Assembly (NCBI RefSeq): GCF_022712275.1
Contig: NZ_JALAGU010000008.1
Location: forward strand, 29,920 to 93,919
Length of the DNA: 64,000 bases
Origin: Corynebacterium sp.
GTDB taxonomy: Bacteria > Actinomycetota > Actinomycetes > Mycobacteriales > Mycobacteriaceae
Direction of reading: 5' to 3'
Shown here: piece by piece, positions 23,347-31,877 of the stretch
Layout of the letters: every line of letters starts with the position of its first letter
How positions within the stretch are numbered: position 1 is the stretch's first letter
The notes under the pieces: generated by a model
Told to the model about the DNA's origin: nothing
The model's database searches: none
What the model saw: only the letters and a program-made list of their open reading frames with translations
Position numbers and translations under genes: made by a program

Positions 23347-26300
23347 CTAAGGGGTCTCGACGACCACCGCGTCATCGGGCACGGCCTCCATCGGGTGCAT
23401 GCGCTGGGAGATGACGCGGGTCACCCCGTCGCCGCGCATCGTCACACCGTAGAGCACATTGGCGATGTCCATCGTCGGCTTCTGGTGGGTGATGACGATG
23501 AGCTGGGAATCGCGCCTGAGCTCCAGGAACAGGGCGATGAGGCGGCGCAGGTTCACGTCGTCGAGGGCGGCTTCGACCTCGTCCATGACGTAGAAGGGGC
23601 TGGGTCGGGCGCGGAAGATCGCCACCAGCAGCGCCAGGGCCGTCAGCGACTTCTCGCCACCGGACAGCAGCGACAGCCGCTTGACCTTCTTGCCCGGCGG
23701 ACGGGCCTCGACCTCGATACCGGTGGTGAGCATGTCGGAGGGGTCGGTGAGGATCAGGCGTCCGGCGCCACCCGGGAAGAGGGTGTCGAAGACCCGTGGG
23801 AACTCCGCCTCGACATCGGTCCACGCGTCGGTGAACAACTGGAGGATGGTGGAGTCCACGTCCCGGATGACGTCCTCCAGGTCGGCGCGGGCACGCTCGA
23901 CATCGTCGAGCTGGGTGGCGAGGAAGCGGTGACGTTCCTCCAGCGCGGAGAACTCCTCGAGGGCCAGGGGGTTGACCTTGCCGAGGTTGCGCAGGGACTT
24001 CTCGGCGGCGGCGAGTTCCTTCGCCGCGACATCCCGGTCGAAGTCCTCGCCGGGTGCCTCGGCGAGCAGCTGGGGTGCCGTCATGCCGAGCTGGTCCATG
24101 GCCTGGTCGAGGGCCTGCTCGAGGCGCAGCTGCGCCTGGGAGCGGGCGATCTCGGCCTGGTGGGACTTGTCGGTGAGGTGGTTGAGCCGCAGGGTCAAGG
24201 TGTTGACCTTGTCCTTACTGCGTGCAAGGGTCTCCTGCCACTGCCGGTGCGCTTCCGCGGTCCGGGTGCGGGACTCTGCCGCCCGGTTCAGGGCGTCCTT
24301 CAGCCGCAGGTCGACGCGCTGCGCCTGGGCGTGCACCACGCCGGCGCGCTCCCGGGCGGCCCGGCGTCTCGCCGCCGCACGTTCGAACTGTTCGCGGGCG
24401 GACGCTTCCTGGCGGGCCTGCCGGCGCAGCCCCTCGGCCCGGCCGCGGTGGGACCCGGCCCGTTCCTCGGCGGTGCGCAGTGCCAGGCGTGCCTCCATCT
24501 CCATGGCCCGGGTCTGGGTCAGCGCCTGGGCGGTGGAGTCCCGCTCGGCGGTGGAAGGTTCCTCGCCGGTGTCCTCGGAGCCGACGCGGGCGAGCCGGTC
24601 GGCGACCTCGTCGGCCTCTGCGGCGAGCTTTTCGCGTCGCTGTTCAGCCTCATCGCGGTCAGCGGTCGCCCGGGCGAGCAGGCGTCCGGCCTGCTCGGCT
24701 GCCCGGGAGGACGCCTCGGCGCGCCGTTTCGCCGCAGCCAGGCGTCCCTCATGGTCCCGGACGGCGGCCTTGGCGGACGCGGCGGCGGTGCGCAGTTCCT
24801 CGGCGGTCTGCTCCGCCCCGCGTAGTGAGGCCTGCAGGTCACCGAGTTCACTGCGCAGGTCATCGACCTCGACGGTGGCCTCGGTGATACGGGTCGACAG
24901 CTCGACCGGGGTGGCCCCACCGGAACCGGCCGCGATCCAGCCGGTACCCAGCAGGACGCCGTCCCTGGTCACCGCGCGCAGCCGGGGATCGGCGGTGACG
25001 ACGGCGCGTCCGGCGTCCACCGAATCCACCGCGACGACATCGACGAGCAGTGACGTGACCGGTGTGACGACCTCGGCGGCGATGTCGAGGTGGTCAAGCA
25101 ACCAGGTTGCCCCGGAGACCTCCGCCAGCGCCTGGGAGTCCAACCGCCAGGGTGAACCGTCCGAGCCCTCGCCGGTCGCGCGGACCAGGGTGGTGCGTCC
25201 CTCCCCGGCGTCCACCAGGGCGGCGACGACCGCGGCGACGGCCTCCCGGTCCGCGGAGCCGACCAGCCCCTCGGGCAGGACGGCGGCGACGGCGGCGGCC
25301 CAGCCGTGGTTGACGGTGACCAGACCGGCCAGCGGGCGGGGTTCGGCGTGACCGAGCTGCCTGGCGGTCTTCACCGCCACCGCCCCGCCGTCGGTGGGAC
25401 GCAGCCGGTCGCGCCAGCCGTCGATGCGGGCGTCGAGGGTGGCGAGCTTCTTCTCCAGCTCGCGCTCGGTCTTCCGCAGTTCGGTGACGCGGGTCTCGGC
25501 ACCGGTGGATTCCTCGGCGGCCCGTGTCGCAGCCTCTGCCAGTCCTTCCCCGGCAGCCTCGATCTCATCGAGTGCCTCGACCGCCTCGGCGACTTCGGCA
25601 CCGGTGGTCTCCTCGATGGACTCGCGGTGCTCGGCGACGGTCTGCTCGAGTCGGGCGATCTCGTTGTCGAGCGCGGAGCGGCGCTGTTCCAGGGCGTCCT
25701 GCTGGGCGAGCAAGCGCACGATGCCTTCCCGACGGTCGGCGATGGCGCGGACCTGGGCGAGATGTTCGTGCTCCGCCTCGCGGGCGGCCTCGGCCCGGTC
25801 CTCGACCTCCTCGCGGACCTCGCTGAGCCGCTCGGTGGCGATCTCCACTTCCTCGTCGAGGGTCGCCTGCTCCTCCTCGGCGGCCTCGGCACGGGCGATC
25901 AGGTCATCGGGGTCGGTGCCGGTCCAGGTGTCCGACATACCGGACTCGGAGGCACGGTCGGCGGCGATACGCAGGGTCGCGGCGTTCTTCTCCGCGATGG
26001 TCGAGAGGGTGAACCAGAGGTTCCTGGCGGATTCGGCGTCCTCCAGGGCGGTGCGCAGTTCCTCCTCGGTGACCGCGAGTTCCCCGGAGTACTCCTCCAG
26101 CTCGACGCGCACCGCGTCGGTGTCGGCGGTGAGGACGGAGAGTTCGGCGTCCGCTTCGGTGAGCTGGTCGGTGAGCCGGCGGACCTTGTCGGCGGCGAGC
26201 AGCAGCCGGTTGTCGCGGATGGTGGCCTGGACCCGCTCGGCCTTCTGTGCGGCCTCGGCCTGCCGGGCCAGTGGCTTGAGCTGCTTGGCGAGCTCTTCGG

Positions 26301-26883
26301 TGAGGTCGTGGAGGCGGTCGAGGTTGCCCTGCATAGAGACGAGCTTGCGCTGCGCCTTCTCCTTGCGGCGGCGGTGCTTGAGGACGCCGGCCGCTTCCTC
26401 GATGTAGGCGCGACGTTCCTCGGGCCGGGACTCGAGGATCTGGGAGAGGCGCCCCTGGCCGACGATGACGTGCATCTCGCGGCCGATGCCGGAGTCCGAG
26501 AGCAGTTCCTGGATGTCCATCAGCCGGGCCTTCGCCCCGTTGATCTCGTACTCGGACGCCCCGTCGCGGAACATCCGTCGGGTGACGGACACCTCGGAGT
26601 AGTCGATGGGCAGTGCCCCGTCGGAGTTGTCGATGGTCAGCGTGACCTCGGCACGGCCGAGGGCTTTACGGTCACCGGCGCCGGCGAAGATGACGTCCTC
26701 CATCTTGCCGCCACGCAGGGTCTTCGCACCCTGCTCCCCCATCACCCAGGCCAGCGCGTCGACGACATTGGACTTGCCGGAGCCGTTGGGCCCGACGACG
26801 CCACAGATCCCCGGCTCGAACTTCAGGGTCGTCGCCGAGGCGAAGGACTTGAACCCCTTGAGGGTCAGTGACTTCAGGTGCAT
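23347..26883 (-). CDS. smc: Chromosome segregation/condensation ATPase SMC
   Basis: SMC dimer that organises the chromosome and acts with ScpA/ScpB. 1178 residues, the family size. N-terminal head with GPNGSGKSNVVDALAWVMGE (Walker A), coiled coil 1 (about 170-480), hinge near residues 490-660 (including LVTVNHGWAAAVAAVLPEGL), coiled coil 2, and the C-terminal head with LLSGGEKSLTALALL (signature) and VMDEVEAALDDVNLRRL (Walker B/D-loop). No scpA or scpB nearby. The downstream giant gene follows 11 nt later. A 5' gap of 87 nt separates it from the phosphatase gene. Confidence 0.98.
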   Translation of the reverse strand: MHLKSLTLKGFKSFASATTLKFEPGICGVVGPNGSGKSNVVDALAWVMGEQGAKTLRGGKMEDVIFAGAGDRKALGRAEVTLTIDNSDGALPIDYSEVSVTRRMFRDGASEYEINGAKARLMDIQELLSDSGIGREMHVIVGQGRLSQILESRPEERRAYIEEAAGVLKHRRRKEKAQRKLVSMQGNLDRLHDLTEELAKQLKPLARQAEAAQKAERVQATIRDNRLLLAADKVRRLTDQLTEADAELSVLTADTDAVRVELEEYSGELAVTEEELRTALEDAESARNLWFTLSTIAEKNAATLRIAADRASESGMSDTWTGTDPDDLIARAEAAEEEQATLDEEVEIATERLSEVREEVEDRAEAAREAEHEHLAQVRAIADRREGIVRLLAQQDALEQRRSALDNEIARLEQTVAEHRESIEETTGAEVAEAVEALDEIEAAGEGLAEAATRAAEESTGAETRVTELRKTERELEKKLATLDARIDGWRDRLRPTDGGAVAVKTARQLGHAEPRPLAGLVTVNHGWAAAVAAVLPEGLVGSADREAVAAVVAALVDAGEGRTTLVRATGEGSDGSPWRLDSQALAEVSGATWLLDHLDIAAEVVTPVTSLLVDVVAVDSVDAGRAVVTADPRLRAVTRDGVLLGTGWIAAGSGGATPVELSTRITEATVEVDDLRSELGDLQASLRGAEQTAEELRTAAASAKAAVRDHEGRLAAAKRRAEASSRAAEQAGRLLARATADRDEAEQRREKLAAEADEVADRLARVGSEDTGEEPSTAERDSTAQALTQTRAMEMEARLALRTAEERAGSHRGRAEGLRRQARQEASAREQFERAAARRRAARERAGVVHAQAQRVDLRLKDALNRAAESRTRTAEAHRQWQETLARSKDKVNTLTLRLNHLTDKSHQAEIARSQAQLRLEQALDQAMDQLGMTAPQLLAEAPGEDFDRDVAAKELAAAEKSLRNLGKVNPLALEEFSALEERHRFLATQLDDVERARADLEDVIRDVDSTILQLFTDAWTDVEAEFPRVFDTLFPGGAGRLILTDPSDMLTTGIEVEARPPGKKVKRLSLLSGGEKSLTALALLVAIFRARPSPFYVMDEVEAALDDVNLRRLIALFLELRRDSQLIVITHQKPTMDIANVLYGVTMRGDGVTRVISQRMHPMEAVPDDAVVVETP

Positions 26884-26970
26884 GGGGCAGGTCGGGGCTT
26901 TCGGTGTTCGCGAGGCAGTACAGAACAGATGATGACTATGCCATCCTACCTGCCCGTTCCGCGTTCCCGG

Positions 26971-27930
26971 TCAGGCCACAAGCTTGTCCCGTAGAGCATC
27001 CACTGTCTCGTCACCGAGGTTGAGCCCATCGGTCAGATAGCGGTCGATTCCTCCGTACTGCGCGTCCATGGCGTCTAGCCCCGCCTCAAGAAAGTCCGGA
27101 CTGACACCGAGGAGCACGCGATACGATGCGGCCTCCGCGTCACCCTTGTGTGCCTCAATCTGGTCGACGGTGGCTGCCACACGATCTCTGGTGTAGTCAT
27201 TCGTCGCGGTGTAGTTGGCAATCACATCCTCCCTCGACACTCCTGACGCGAGTTGCAGCACTGCCGCGACCCAACCCGCCCGGTCCTTACCGGCGGTGCA
27301 GTGGAAGAGCACCGGCCCATCCGACTCAGCGACGGCGGTGATCACCTTGCCGATGCCTTCACGCATCGTGGCGTCTTCGACGAACTGGACGTTCGCCTGC
27401 CGGAGCATCTCCCTTGCCTTCTCCGGAGTCGACAAGTCCAGGTCAGATTGCTGATTGGCCGCATTCTCCGTGTCTCCCAGGATATTGATATTCCTGTACT
27501 CGGCGCCCGCGGGAACCCGGTCCGGTGTCTCCGCGATCTCTTCCGAGGTACGCAGATCAATGACGGTTCCCACCCCGAGACTCTCCACGGTGGACAGGTC
27601 CGCATCAGAAAGGTCAAGTACATTGGACCGGTAGACGACACCGGGCCGAAGTGTCGCGTCACCGGCCGCGTATGCCTCAGTGATACCGGCGACGTCGCGG
27701 AAGTTGTCGGCAGAGGAAAGCCGAGGAGTGTCCAGGACAACAGGTGTAACCGACCCATCCGCCTCCACTGTCTCTGATGCTGCCGCTGCCGCTCCGACGG
27801 CATCTCCGTCAGACTGACACCCGCTGAGTGCCAGGGCACCAGTGGCAACCACGCCGGTGAGCACCGTCCGAGCGGTACGTCGTTTGGTTGGAAGAATACG
27901 GGGGAACCGGGAAGGAAGGGGGGAGGTCAT
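26971..27930 (-). CDS. Secreted lipoprotein tyrosine phosphatase
   Basis: 319 residues from ATG 27930. N-terminus: basic region, hydrophobic core TVLTGVVATGALALSGC with a lipobox ending in Cys, so it is an exported lipoprotein. The mature part begins with the SADNFRDVAGI block of the MptpB/Y_phosphatase3 family and contains the P-loop LFHCTAGKDRAGW, that is C-x5-R with the catalytic Cys, near residue 190. Substrate may be phosphotyrosine or phosphoinositide; unknown here. Codon use looks less GC-rich than the neighbours (many A/T third positions), suggesting recent acquisition. A 24-residue N-terminal extension in the same frame is discounted. Confidence 0.87.
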   Translation of the reverse strand: MTSPLPSRFPRILPTKRRTARTVLTGVVATGALALSGCQSDGDAVGAAAAASETVEADGSVTPVVLDTPRLSSADNFRDVAGITEAYAAGDATLRPGVVYRSNVLDLSDADLSTVESLGVGTVIDLRTSEEIAETPDRVPAGAEYRNINILGDTENAANQQSDLDLSTPEKAREMLRQANVQFVEDATMREGIGKVITAVAESDGPVLFHCTAGKDRAGWVAAVLQLASGVSREDVIANYTATNDYTRDRVAATVDQIEAHKGDAEAASYRVLLGVSPDFLEAGLDAMDAQYGGIDRYLTDGLNLGDETVDALRDKLVA

Positions 27931-28065
27931 GATGGACTTTCTGGGTCGGAGACTGCCACGGACGGTCACCCGTGCGGCGACCATCGAACACCCTCGCACC
28001 CGAAAGAGGCGCGGAGCTTCCCCCGCAGCGGCGGCGAGGTGACGTTCAGGTGAACTGTCAGGCTC

Positions 28066-28401
28066 TCACCGGGTCCCGAATCCCTCGTAGCCGCCGCGTG
28101 GGCCGGTCACGGAGTCCACCACGGTGTCGACGCAGCCAGGCGTGTCGCCGGAACGCAGCCAGGCCAGCAGAGTGTCGGTGGAGTCCTCACGCCCTTCGGC
28201 GACGACGAGGACGCGGCCGTCCGGGTAGTTCGACGCGAACCCGACAAGCCCGAGTGACAGGGCCCTCGTCCGGGTCGCCCAGCGGAAGCCGACGCCCTGG
28301 ACGTGCCCGTGGACCCACGCGGTGAGGCGGACGGGGGACGCGGCGAGGTCGGCGGGTTCGGCGGGTTCGGCGGGTCGGGCGGGATCGGCCTGGTCAGTCA
28401 T
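28066..28401 (-). CDS. acyP: Acylphosphatase
   Basis: Hydrolyses acyl phosphates such as acetyl or carbamoyl phosphate. 111 residues, of which about the first 20 are an Ala/Pro/Glu-rich tail (PAEPAEPADLA) encoded by short GGCGGGTTC repeats. The catalytic fold is intact: VHGHVQGVGFRWATRTRAL (phosphate-binding loop with the catalytic Arg), then FASNYPDGRVLVVAEG with the catalytic Asn. The final residues GGYEGFGTR deviate from the usual F-x-x-R end. TAGACT lies 7 nt before the ATG. Confidence 0.9.
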   Translation of the reverse strand: MTDQADPARPAEPAEPADLAASPVRLTAWVHGHVQGVGFRWATRTRALSLGLVGFASNYPDGRVLVVAEGREDSTDTLLAWLRSGDTPGCVDTVVDSVTGPRGGYEGFGTR

Positions 28402-28408
28402 GCCGCCG

Positions 28409-28414
28409 AGTCTA
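28409..28414 (-). promoter_or_regulatory. -10 element TAGACT, probable leaderless start of acyP
   Basis: TAGACT, 7 nt, ATG (28401) on the minus strand with no Shine-Dalgarno. Confidence 0.45.
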
Positions 28415-28546
28415 ATCCAGTCGGGCGACTGTCGGATATCGCACCTCGCCTGCAACATCGACCGCCACGAACTGGACACTTTCTATTGGCAAGTTGGAGG
28501 TGGGTGCGATATTCCGCATCCGTACCCCTGGGTTCGCCACCGCCGT

Positions 28547-28552
28547 TAGTGT
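28547..28552 (+). promoter_or_regulatory. -10 element TAGTGT, probable leaderless start of the 28560 gene
   Basis: TAGTGT, 7 nt, GTG (28560). It supports this GTG over the longer in-frame ATG at 28494, which lies upstream of the promoter. Confidence 0.45.
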
Positions 28553-28559
28553 CGTCCCC

Positions 28560-28823
28560 GTGCAGAACACCAACCCCCTCCCCTCACTTGATGACCGCCG
28601 CTTCACGGCCGCCGCCCAGGCCGAGGGCGGTGAGATCCGCCCCACCACCGTCTTCCACTACCACGAGGCCGACGGTGAAATCTGGGCCGAGTACGCCGGT
28701 GGCGAGGTCCGCCGGGGGTTCCTCGTCGGTACCCGGGCCGACGACACGCTGAGCTTCCGCTACAGCCACCTCAACACCGACGATGAGACGGCGTCCACAC
28801 AGTGCCCTGATCAACTGCCCTGA
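28560..28823 (+). CDS. Small N-acetylglutamate-synthase-like protein, shortened at its 3' end
   Basis: 87 residues from GTG 28560. The body (FTAAAQAEGGEIRPTTVFHY, then IWAEYAGGEVRRGFLVG and LSFRYSHLNTDDETAST) resembles short proteins annotated as n-acetylglutamate synthase in Firmicutes and Actinobacteria. Those usually run about 110 residues and continue with a G-x-C-x-S and Trp-containing end. Here the reading frame ends in TQCPDQLP at a 13-bp tandem repeat, so about 25 residues appear to be lost. Real enzymatic activity of this family is unproven. The repeat also contains the stop of the convergent symporter gene. Confidence 0.55.
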   Translation: MQNTNPLPSLDDRRFTAAAQAEGGEIRPTTVFHYHEADGEIWAEYAGGEVRRGFLVGTRADDTLSFRYSHLNTDDETASTQCPDQLP

Positions 28824-28852
28824 TCAACTGCCCTGATCAACTGCCCTGATCA
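28803..28852. repeat. 13-bp tandem repeat at the junction of two convergent genes
   Basis: Three perfect copies of TGCCCTGATCAAC (28803-28841) plus a fourth partial one to 28852. Each unit contains the palindrome TGATCA, so it carries TGA on both strands. The upstream + gene stops inside unit 2 and the minus-strand symporter gene stops inside unit 4. Not a multiple of three, so copy changes shift frame. Confidence 0.9.
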
Positions 28853-30352
28853 GATACGCAGTCCGACCGTTCCCACGGCCTCGAAGGAGTCGTCCTTGTC
28901 GTCCCAGCACTCGACATTCTTCAGGCCCGGGATCATGGACCGGCGGAACACCGGGTCCTTGCCCTCCCTCTTCTGGAGGCTGTAGTTCCGCAGCAGCTTG
29001 AGCACCACCGGACACAGCGGGATCAGCGCACAGAGGTTGAGCACCACCATCGTCGCCGCCCCCGTGTCCGCTAGCGCCCAGATGACCGGCACATCGACGA
29101 TCGCGCCGAGGAAGACGCAGATCACCACCAGCGACCGGAAGACAAGCATGACCACCGGGTTCTTCGTGAAGTACTCCACATTCGACTGGGCGAGGTAGTA
29201 GTTGCCGATGACCGAGGAGAAGGCGAGGAAGAACAGGATCAACGTCACCGCGTGCGTGCCCCAGTCACCGACCTGGGCCGCCATCGAATCCTGCGTCAGC
29301 TTCGCCCCCTCGACATCGGTTCCGAAGGTCGGATTGGACAGCAGGATGATGAAGGCGGTCACCGAGCAGACGACGAGGGTGTCGAAATAGACGCCGAGGG
29401 TCTGCACCAGGCCCTGCTTGCATGGGTGGGACGCCGCGGCGGTACCGGCAGCGTTCGGGGCGGAACCCTGACCTGCCTCGTTGGAGAACAGACCGCGACG
29501 CATGCCGTTCATGAACGCGGCACCGACAGTCGCGCCGGCGAACTCCTTGAACCCGAATGCCCCGCCGATGATGTCCCCGACAACTGAGGGGATCTCGGAG
29601 ATGTTCATCCCGATCACCAGCAGCCCGAGCAGGATGTAGGCGATCGCCATGAACGGCACGAAGATCTGGGTGAAGGACGCGATGCGCTGGACACCACCGA
29701 AGACGATCATCGCGGTGAGCAGAGCGACGGCGACACCGATGACGACCTTCATCGTGGTGGTGTCGCTGTCGACCGAGGTGGCGACGGAGCTGACGATGGA
29801 GTTGGTCTGCAGGGCGTTGTTGATGAATCCGAAGGTGATCGTGATGACCACGCCGAAGATCACCGCCAGCCACTTCGCGTTGAGTCCACGGGTCATGTAG
29901 TACGCCGGGCCGCCACGGTAGGCGTTGGCGGCGTAGTCACGGGTCTTGTAGAGCTGGGCCAGCGTCGCCTCGATGAAGGCGGTGGCACCGCCGAGGATGG
30001 CGATCATCCACATCCAGAACACCGCACCGGGGCCACCGAGGGTGATCGCGACAGCCACGCCGGCCACATTGCCGGTACCGACGCGGGACGCCGCGGAGAT
30101 CGTGAACGCCTTGAACGGCGAGATGCTCTTTTCCGGGGCCTTGGTGCCCTTCTCCCCGGCATGGGCCGCGGCACCTTGCGCCAGGATGTCGTCATCCTGG
30201 GACGGTGGCTCAGTCACCGCACCGAACATATGGGGCAGCAGCCGGATCTGGACCACGATCGTTCGGATACCGAAGTAGACACCGGCACCGACGAGGATCC
30301 AGACAACGACGCCCCAGTAGGAGTCATTTAGTGAGGTGATGAAATCCGCCAT
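28850..30352 (-). CDS. Alanine/glycine:sodium symporter (AGCS family)
   Basis: Sodium-coupled amino-acid uptake carrier. 500 residues from ATG 30352, with about 11 transmembrane helices. Hallmarks: PFKAFTISAASRVGTGNVAGVAVAI split across the first conserved domain (S-A-A-S-R-V-G-T-G-N-V-A-G), GGPGAVFWMWMIAILGGATAF, YRGGPAYYMTRGL, and MRRGLFSNEAGQGSAPNAAG near the middle. The in-frame extension to 30547 has no family similarity. The final stop lies within the 13-bp tandem repeat. TAAAGT is 8 nt before the ATG. Substrate alanine or glycine is inferred from the family. Confidence 0.93.
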   Translation of the reverse strand: MADFITSLNDSYWGVVVWILVGAGVYFGIRTIVVQIRLLPHMFGAVTEPPSQDDDILAQGAAAHAGEKGTKAPEKSISPFKAFTISAASRVGTGNVAGVAVAITLGGPGAVFWMWMIAILGGATAFIEATLAQLYKTRDYAANAYRGGPAYYMTRGLNAKWLAVIFGVVITITFGFINNALQTNSIVSSVATSVDSDTTTMKVVIGVAVALLTAMIVFGGVQRIASFTQIFVPFMAIAYILLGLLVIGMNISEIPSVVGDIIGGAFGFKEFAGATVGAAFMNGMRRGLFSNEAGQGSAPNAAGTAAASHPCKQGLVQTLGVYFDTLVVCSVTAFIILLSNPTFGTDVEGAKLTQDSMAAQVGDWGTHAVTLILFFLAFSSVIGNYYLAQSNVEYFTKNPVVMLVFRSLVVICVFLGAIVDVPVIWALADTGAATMVVLNLCALIPLCPVVLKLLRNYSLQKREGKDPVFRRSMIPGLKNVECWDDKDDSFEAVGTVGLRI

Positions 30353-30360
30353 GTCGGGCG

Positions 30361-30366
30361 ACTTTA
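30361..30366 (-). promoter_or_regulatory. -10 element TAAAGT, probable leaderless start of the symporter gene
   Basis: TAAAGT, 8 nt, ATG (30352) on the minus strand. Confidence 0.4.
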
Positions 30367-30418
30367 CGGTAGGGGACGCCGGGGCGCTCGGCAGCGACTG
30401 TCGCCGCTGGTAGGCTCC

Positions 30419-30838
30419 GTGACACGTCGGCTCATCATCACCGAGGACATCACCCCGTACGGTGTCGTCGAGATTGACGGCACCTGGTTCGACCCCACCG
30501 ACAACGACGAGCAGGGGCGAGAACTGGCCGGAGTCACTCAGGACCACGCGGCCGCCTCAGACGGTTTCCTCGTCGGACGCATCACGTTCGAGGAGATGCA
30601 GGAGTTCTGGCCGGGACAGGTCGACGACAGGACCGGCGTCACCGACCATCTCGACCGCGTCGGGAAATATGTCGTCTCCTGCAGTCTCGAGGATCCGGAC
30701 TGGGAGGGCACCACCGTCCTGCGTGGTGGGGACGACCTTGCCGGGCAGATCCGTGAACTCTCGACACTGCTCGACCTCACCCTCGCAGAAAGCAGGGCGT
30801 TCTCCGGCGGCGTGGTGCTCCTTCGCTACACGCGGTAG
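30419..30838 (+). pseudogene. RibD C-terminal/DHFR-like protein with internal in-frame deletion
   Basis: 139 residues from GTG 30419. The N-terminal half matches the RibD_C (dihydrofolate-reductase-like) family: RLIITEDITPYGVVEIDGTWF, SDGFLVGRITFEEMQEFWPG. The C-terminal end TLDLTLAESRAFSGGVVLLRY is preserved too. Between LAGQIREL and LLDLTLAES, however, the segment that in homologues reads about 45 residues with a G-S-x-x-L and a VDEYRL-x-x-x-P-V-x-x-G-x-G-x-R-L-F motif is missing, although the reading frame remains open. This removes part of the substrate-binding core, so the product is probably inactive. Deletion size is estimated from family memory. Confidence 0.6.
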
Positions 30839-30971
30839 GCGATTGTCGACCAGTCAATCCGCCGCGTTCCCCTGGGTCAGTCTGAGCACAGGTTCCGGGA
30901 GGTTGCTCGCCCAAGGTCCACCGGTACCGTGTGCTATTACTGGAGGCGACGGTGACCAGAGACGTTCACCG

Positions 30972-31012
30972 CCGGACGAGGGAGCCGTACCCGGACGACG
31001 ACAAGACGGCCA
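30972..31012 (+). promoter_or_regulatory. Guanidine-III (ykkC-III) riboswitch
   Basis: The transcript reads CCGGACGAGGGAGCCGTACC, then CGGACGACGACAAGACGGCC. It matches the guanidine-III consensus (CCGGACGAGG ... GCCGUACCCGG ... GGACAAGACGGC) almost base for base, including ACGAGG and CAAGACGG. The pseudoknot pair CCGTACC / ACGGC is present. It ends about 3 nt before AAAGG, the likely ribosome-binding site of the gdx gene, fitting control of translation by guanidinium. Identification is from the remembered consensus; a covariance-model search would confirm it. Confidence 0.85.
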
Positions 31013-31030
31013 CGAAAGGTCGTGGCTGCC

Positions 31031-31345
31031 ATGTCATGGTTCATTCTCGTTGTCTCCGGTGTCTTCGAGGCGGTCTGGGCGACCGCGCTCGGGCGTTCCG
31101 ACGGACTCTCCCGCCTCTGGCCGACTGTCGTGTTCTTCTCCGCACTGGTCGTCAGCATGGGCGGTCTCGCGTGGTCGATGCGGGATCTGCCGACCGGCAC
31201 CGCCTACGCGGTATGGGTGGCGGTCGGTGCAGTGTGCACCGTGGCCTGGGCGATGACGACCGGCGAAGAACCGGTCACTGCACTGCGGATCCTGTTCCTC
31301 ACGGTCATCATCGGCGGCGTGATCGGGCTGAAGCTCGTCAGCTGA
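31031..31345 (+). CDS. gdx: SMR-family guanidinium exporter (Gdx/SugE)
   Basis: 104 residues, the small multidrug resistance family length, with four transmembrane segments: MSWFILVVSGVFEAVWATAL, WPTVVFFSALVVSMGGLAWS, AYAVWVAVGAVCTVAWAM and ALRILFLTVIIGGVIGLKLV. The membrane-embedded Glu (residue 13, in GVFEAVWA) is the conserved proton/substrate residue, and the WAVWVAVGA-like G-loop is of the SugE/Gdx type rather than EmrE. The guanidine-III riboswitch immediately upstream strongly supports guanidinium as the substrate. The ATG at 31031 lies 11 nt after AAAGG; a GTG at 31022 would leave too little room. Confidence 0.9.
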   Translation: MSWFILVVSGVFEAVWATALGRSDGLSRLWPTVVFFSALVVSMGGLAWSMRDLPTGTAYAVWVAVGAVCTVAWAMTTGEEPVTALRILFLTVIIGGVIGLKLVS

Positions 31346-31429
31346 CCGGCGCCTCCTACCACTGCCGGAGCCCCGGAAGAGATTCGCCGGGTGGTTGGCA
31401 CCGGGACAGGCACCTGTCAGACTCGGTCC

Positions 31430-31870
31430 ATGGAACCACGCCTGCACTTCCTCACGCTCGCAACTCCCGACCTCGACGCGGCACGGAGGTTCTACCACGA
31501 TGGGCTGGGGTGGCCCATGGCACATGACGAGCCGGGCGAGATCATCTTCTTCCAGATCGCCCCGGGGCTGCTGCTCGGACTGTTCGACGCCGGGAAGTTC
31601 GACGAGGACCTTCTCCGTGACCGGGCGAGCGGCGGTGGCAGTGCCGTCAGCGGTGTCACGCTGGCCCACAACGTACCTGACCGGGACAGTGTCACGGACA
31701 CGCTCGCCGCGTTCGAGGCGGCAGGTGGAACGATCCTCACGCCGGCCCAGGAAGGCCCATTCGGCGGAGTCTTCCACGGCCACGCGGCAGACCCGAACGG
31801 CGTCATCTGGGAGATCGCCCACAACCCGGGCTGGTACATCGCCGACGACGGCTCGGTGTTCTTCGACTAG
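31430..31870 (+). CDS. VOC/glyoxalase-superfamily protein
   Basis: 146 residues from ATG 31430 with two beta-alpha-beta-beta-beta units of the vicinal oxygen chelate fold: LHFLTLATPDLDAARRFYHD, GLGWPMAHDEPGEIIFFQI, then GVTLAHNVPDRDSVTDTL and FGGVFHGHAADPNGVIWEIA. Metal-ligand candidates are the first-strand His, a mid-domain Glu and the terminal E of WEIA. No sequence clue distinguishes glyoxalase from fosfomycin- or bleomycin-type members, and none of the neighbours fixes a pathway. The C-terminus is 7 nt from the convergent mutM end. Confidence 0.8.
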   Translation: MEPRLHFLTLATPDLDAARRFYHDGLGWPMAHDEPGEIIFFQIAPGLLLGLFDAGKFDEDLLRDRASGGGSAVSGVTLAHNVPDRDSVTDTLAAFEAAGGTILTPAQEGPFGGVFHGHAADPNGVIWEIAHNPGWYIADDGSVFFD

Positions 31871-31877
31871 CTGCGGC

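Noticed and set aside
20648..26871. Long plus-strand open frames opposite smc and the giant gene (about 500-900 codons)
   Set aside because: Their translations are His/Gly/Asp-rich shadows of the minus-strand genes, which have real motifs or operon structure.
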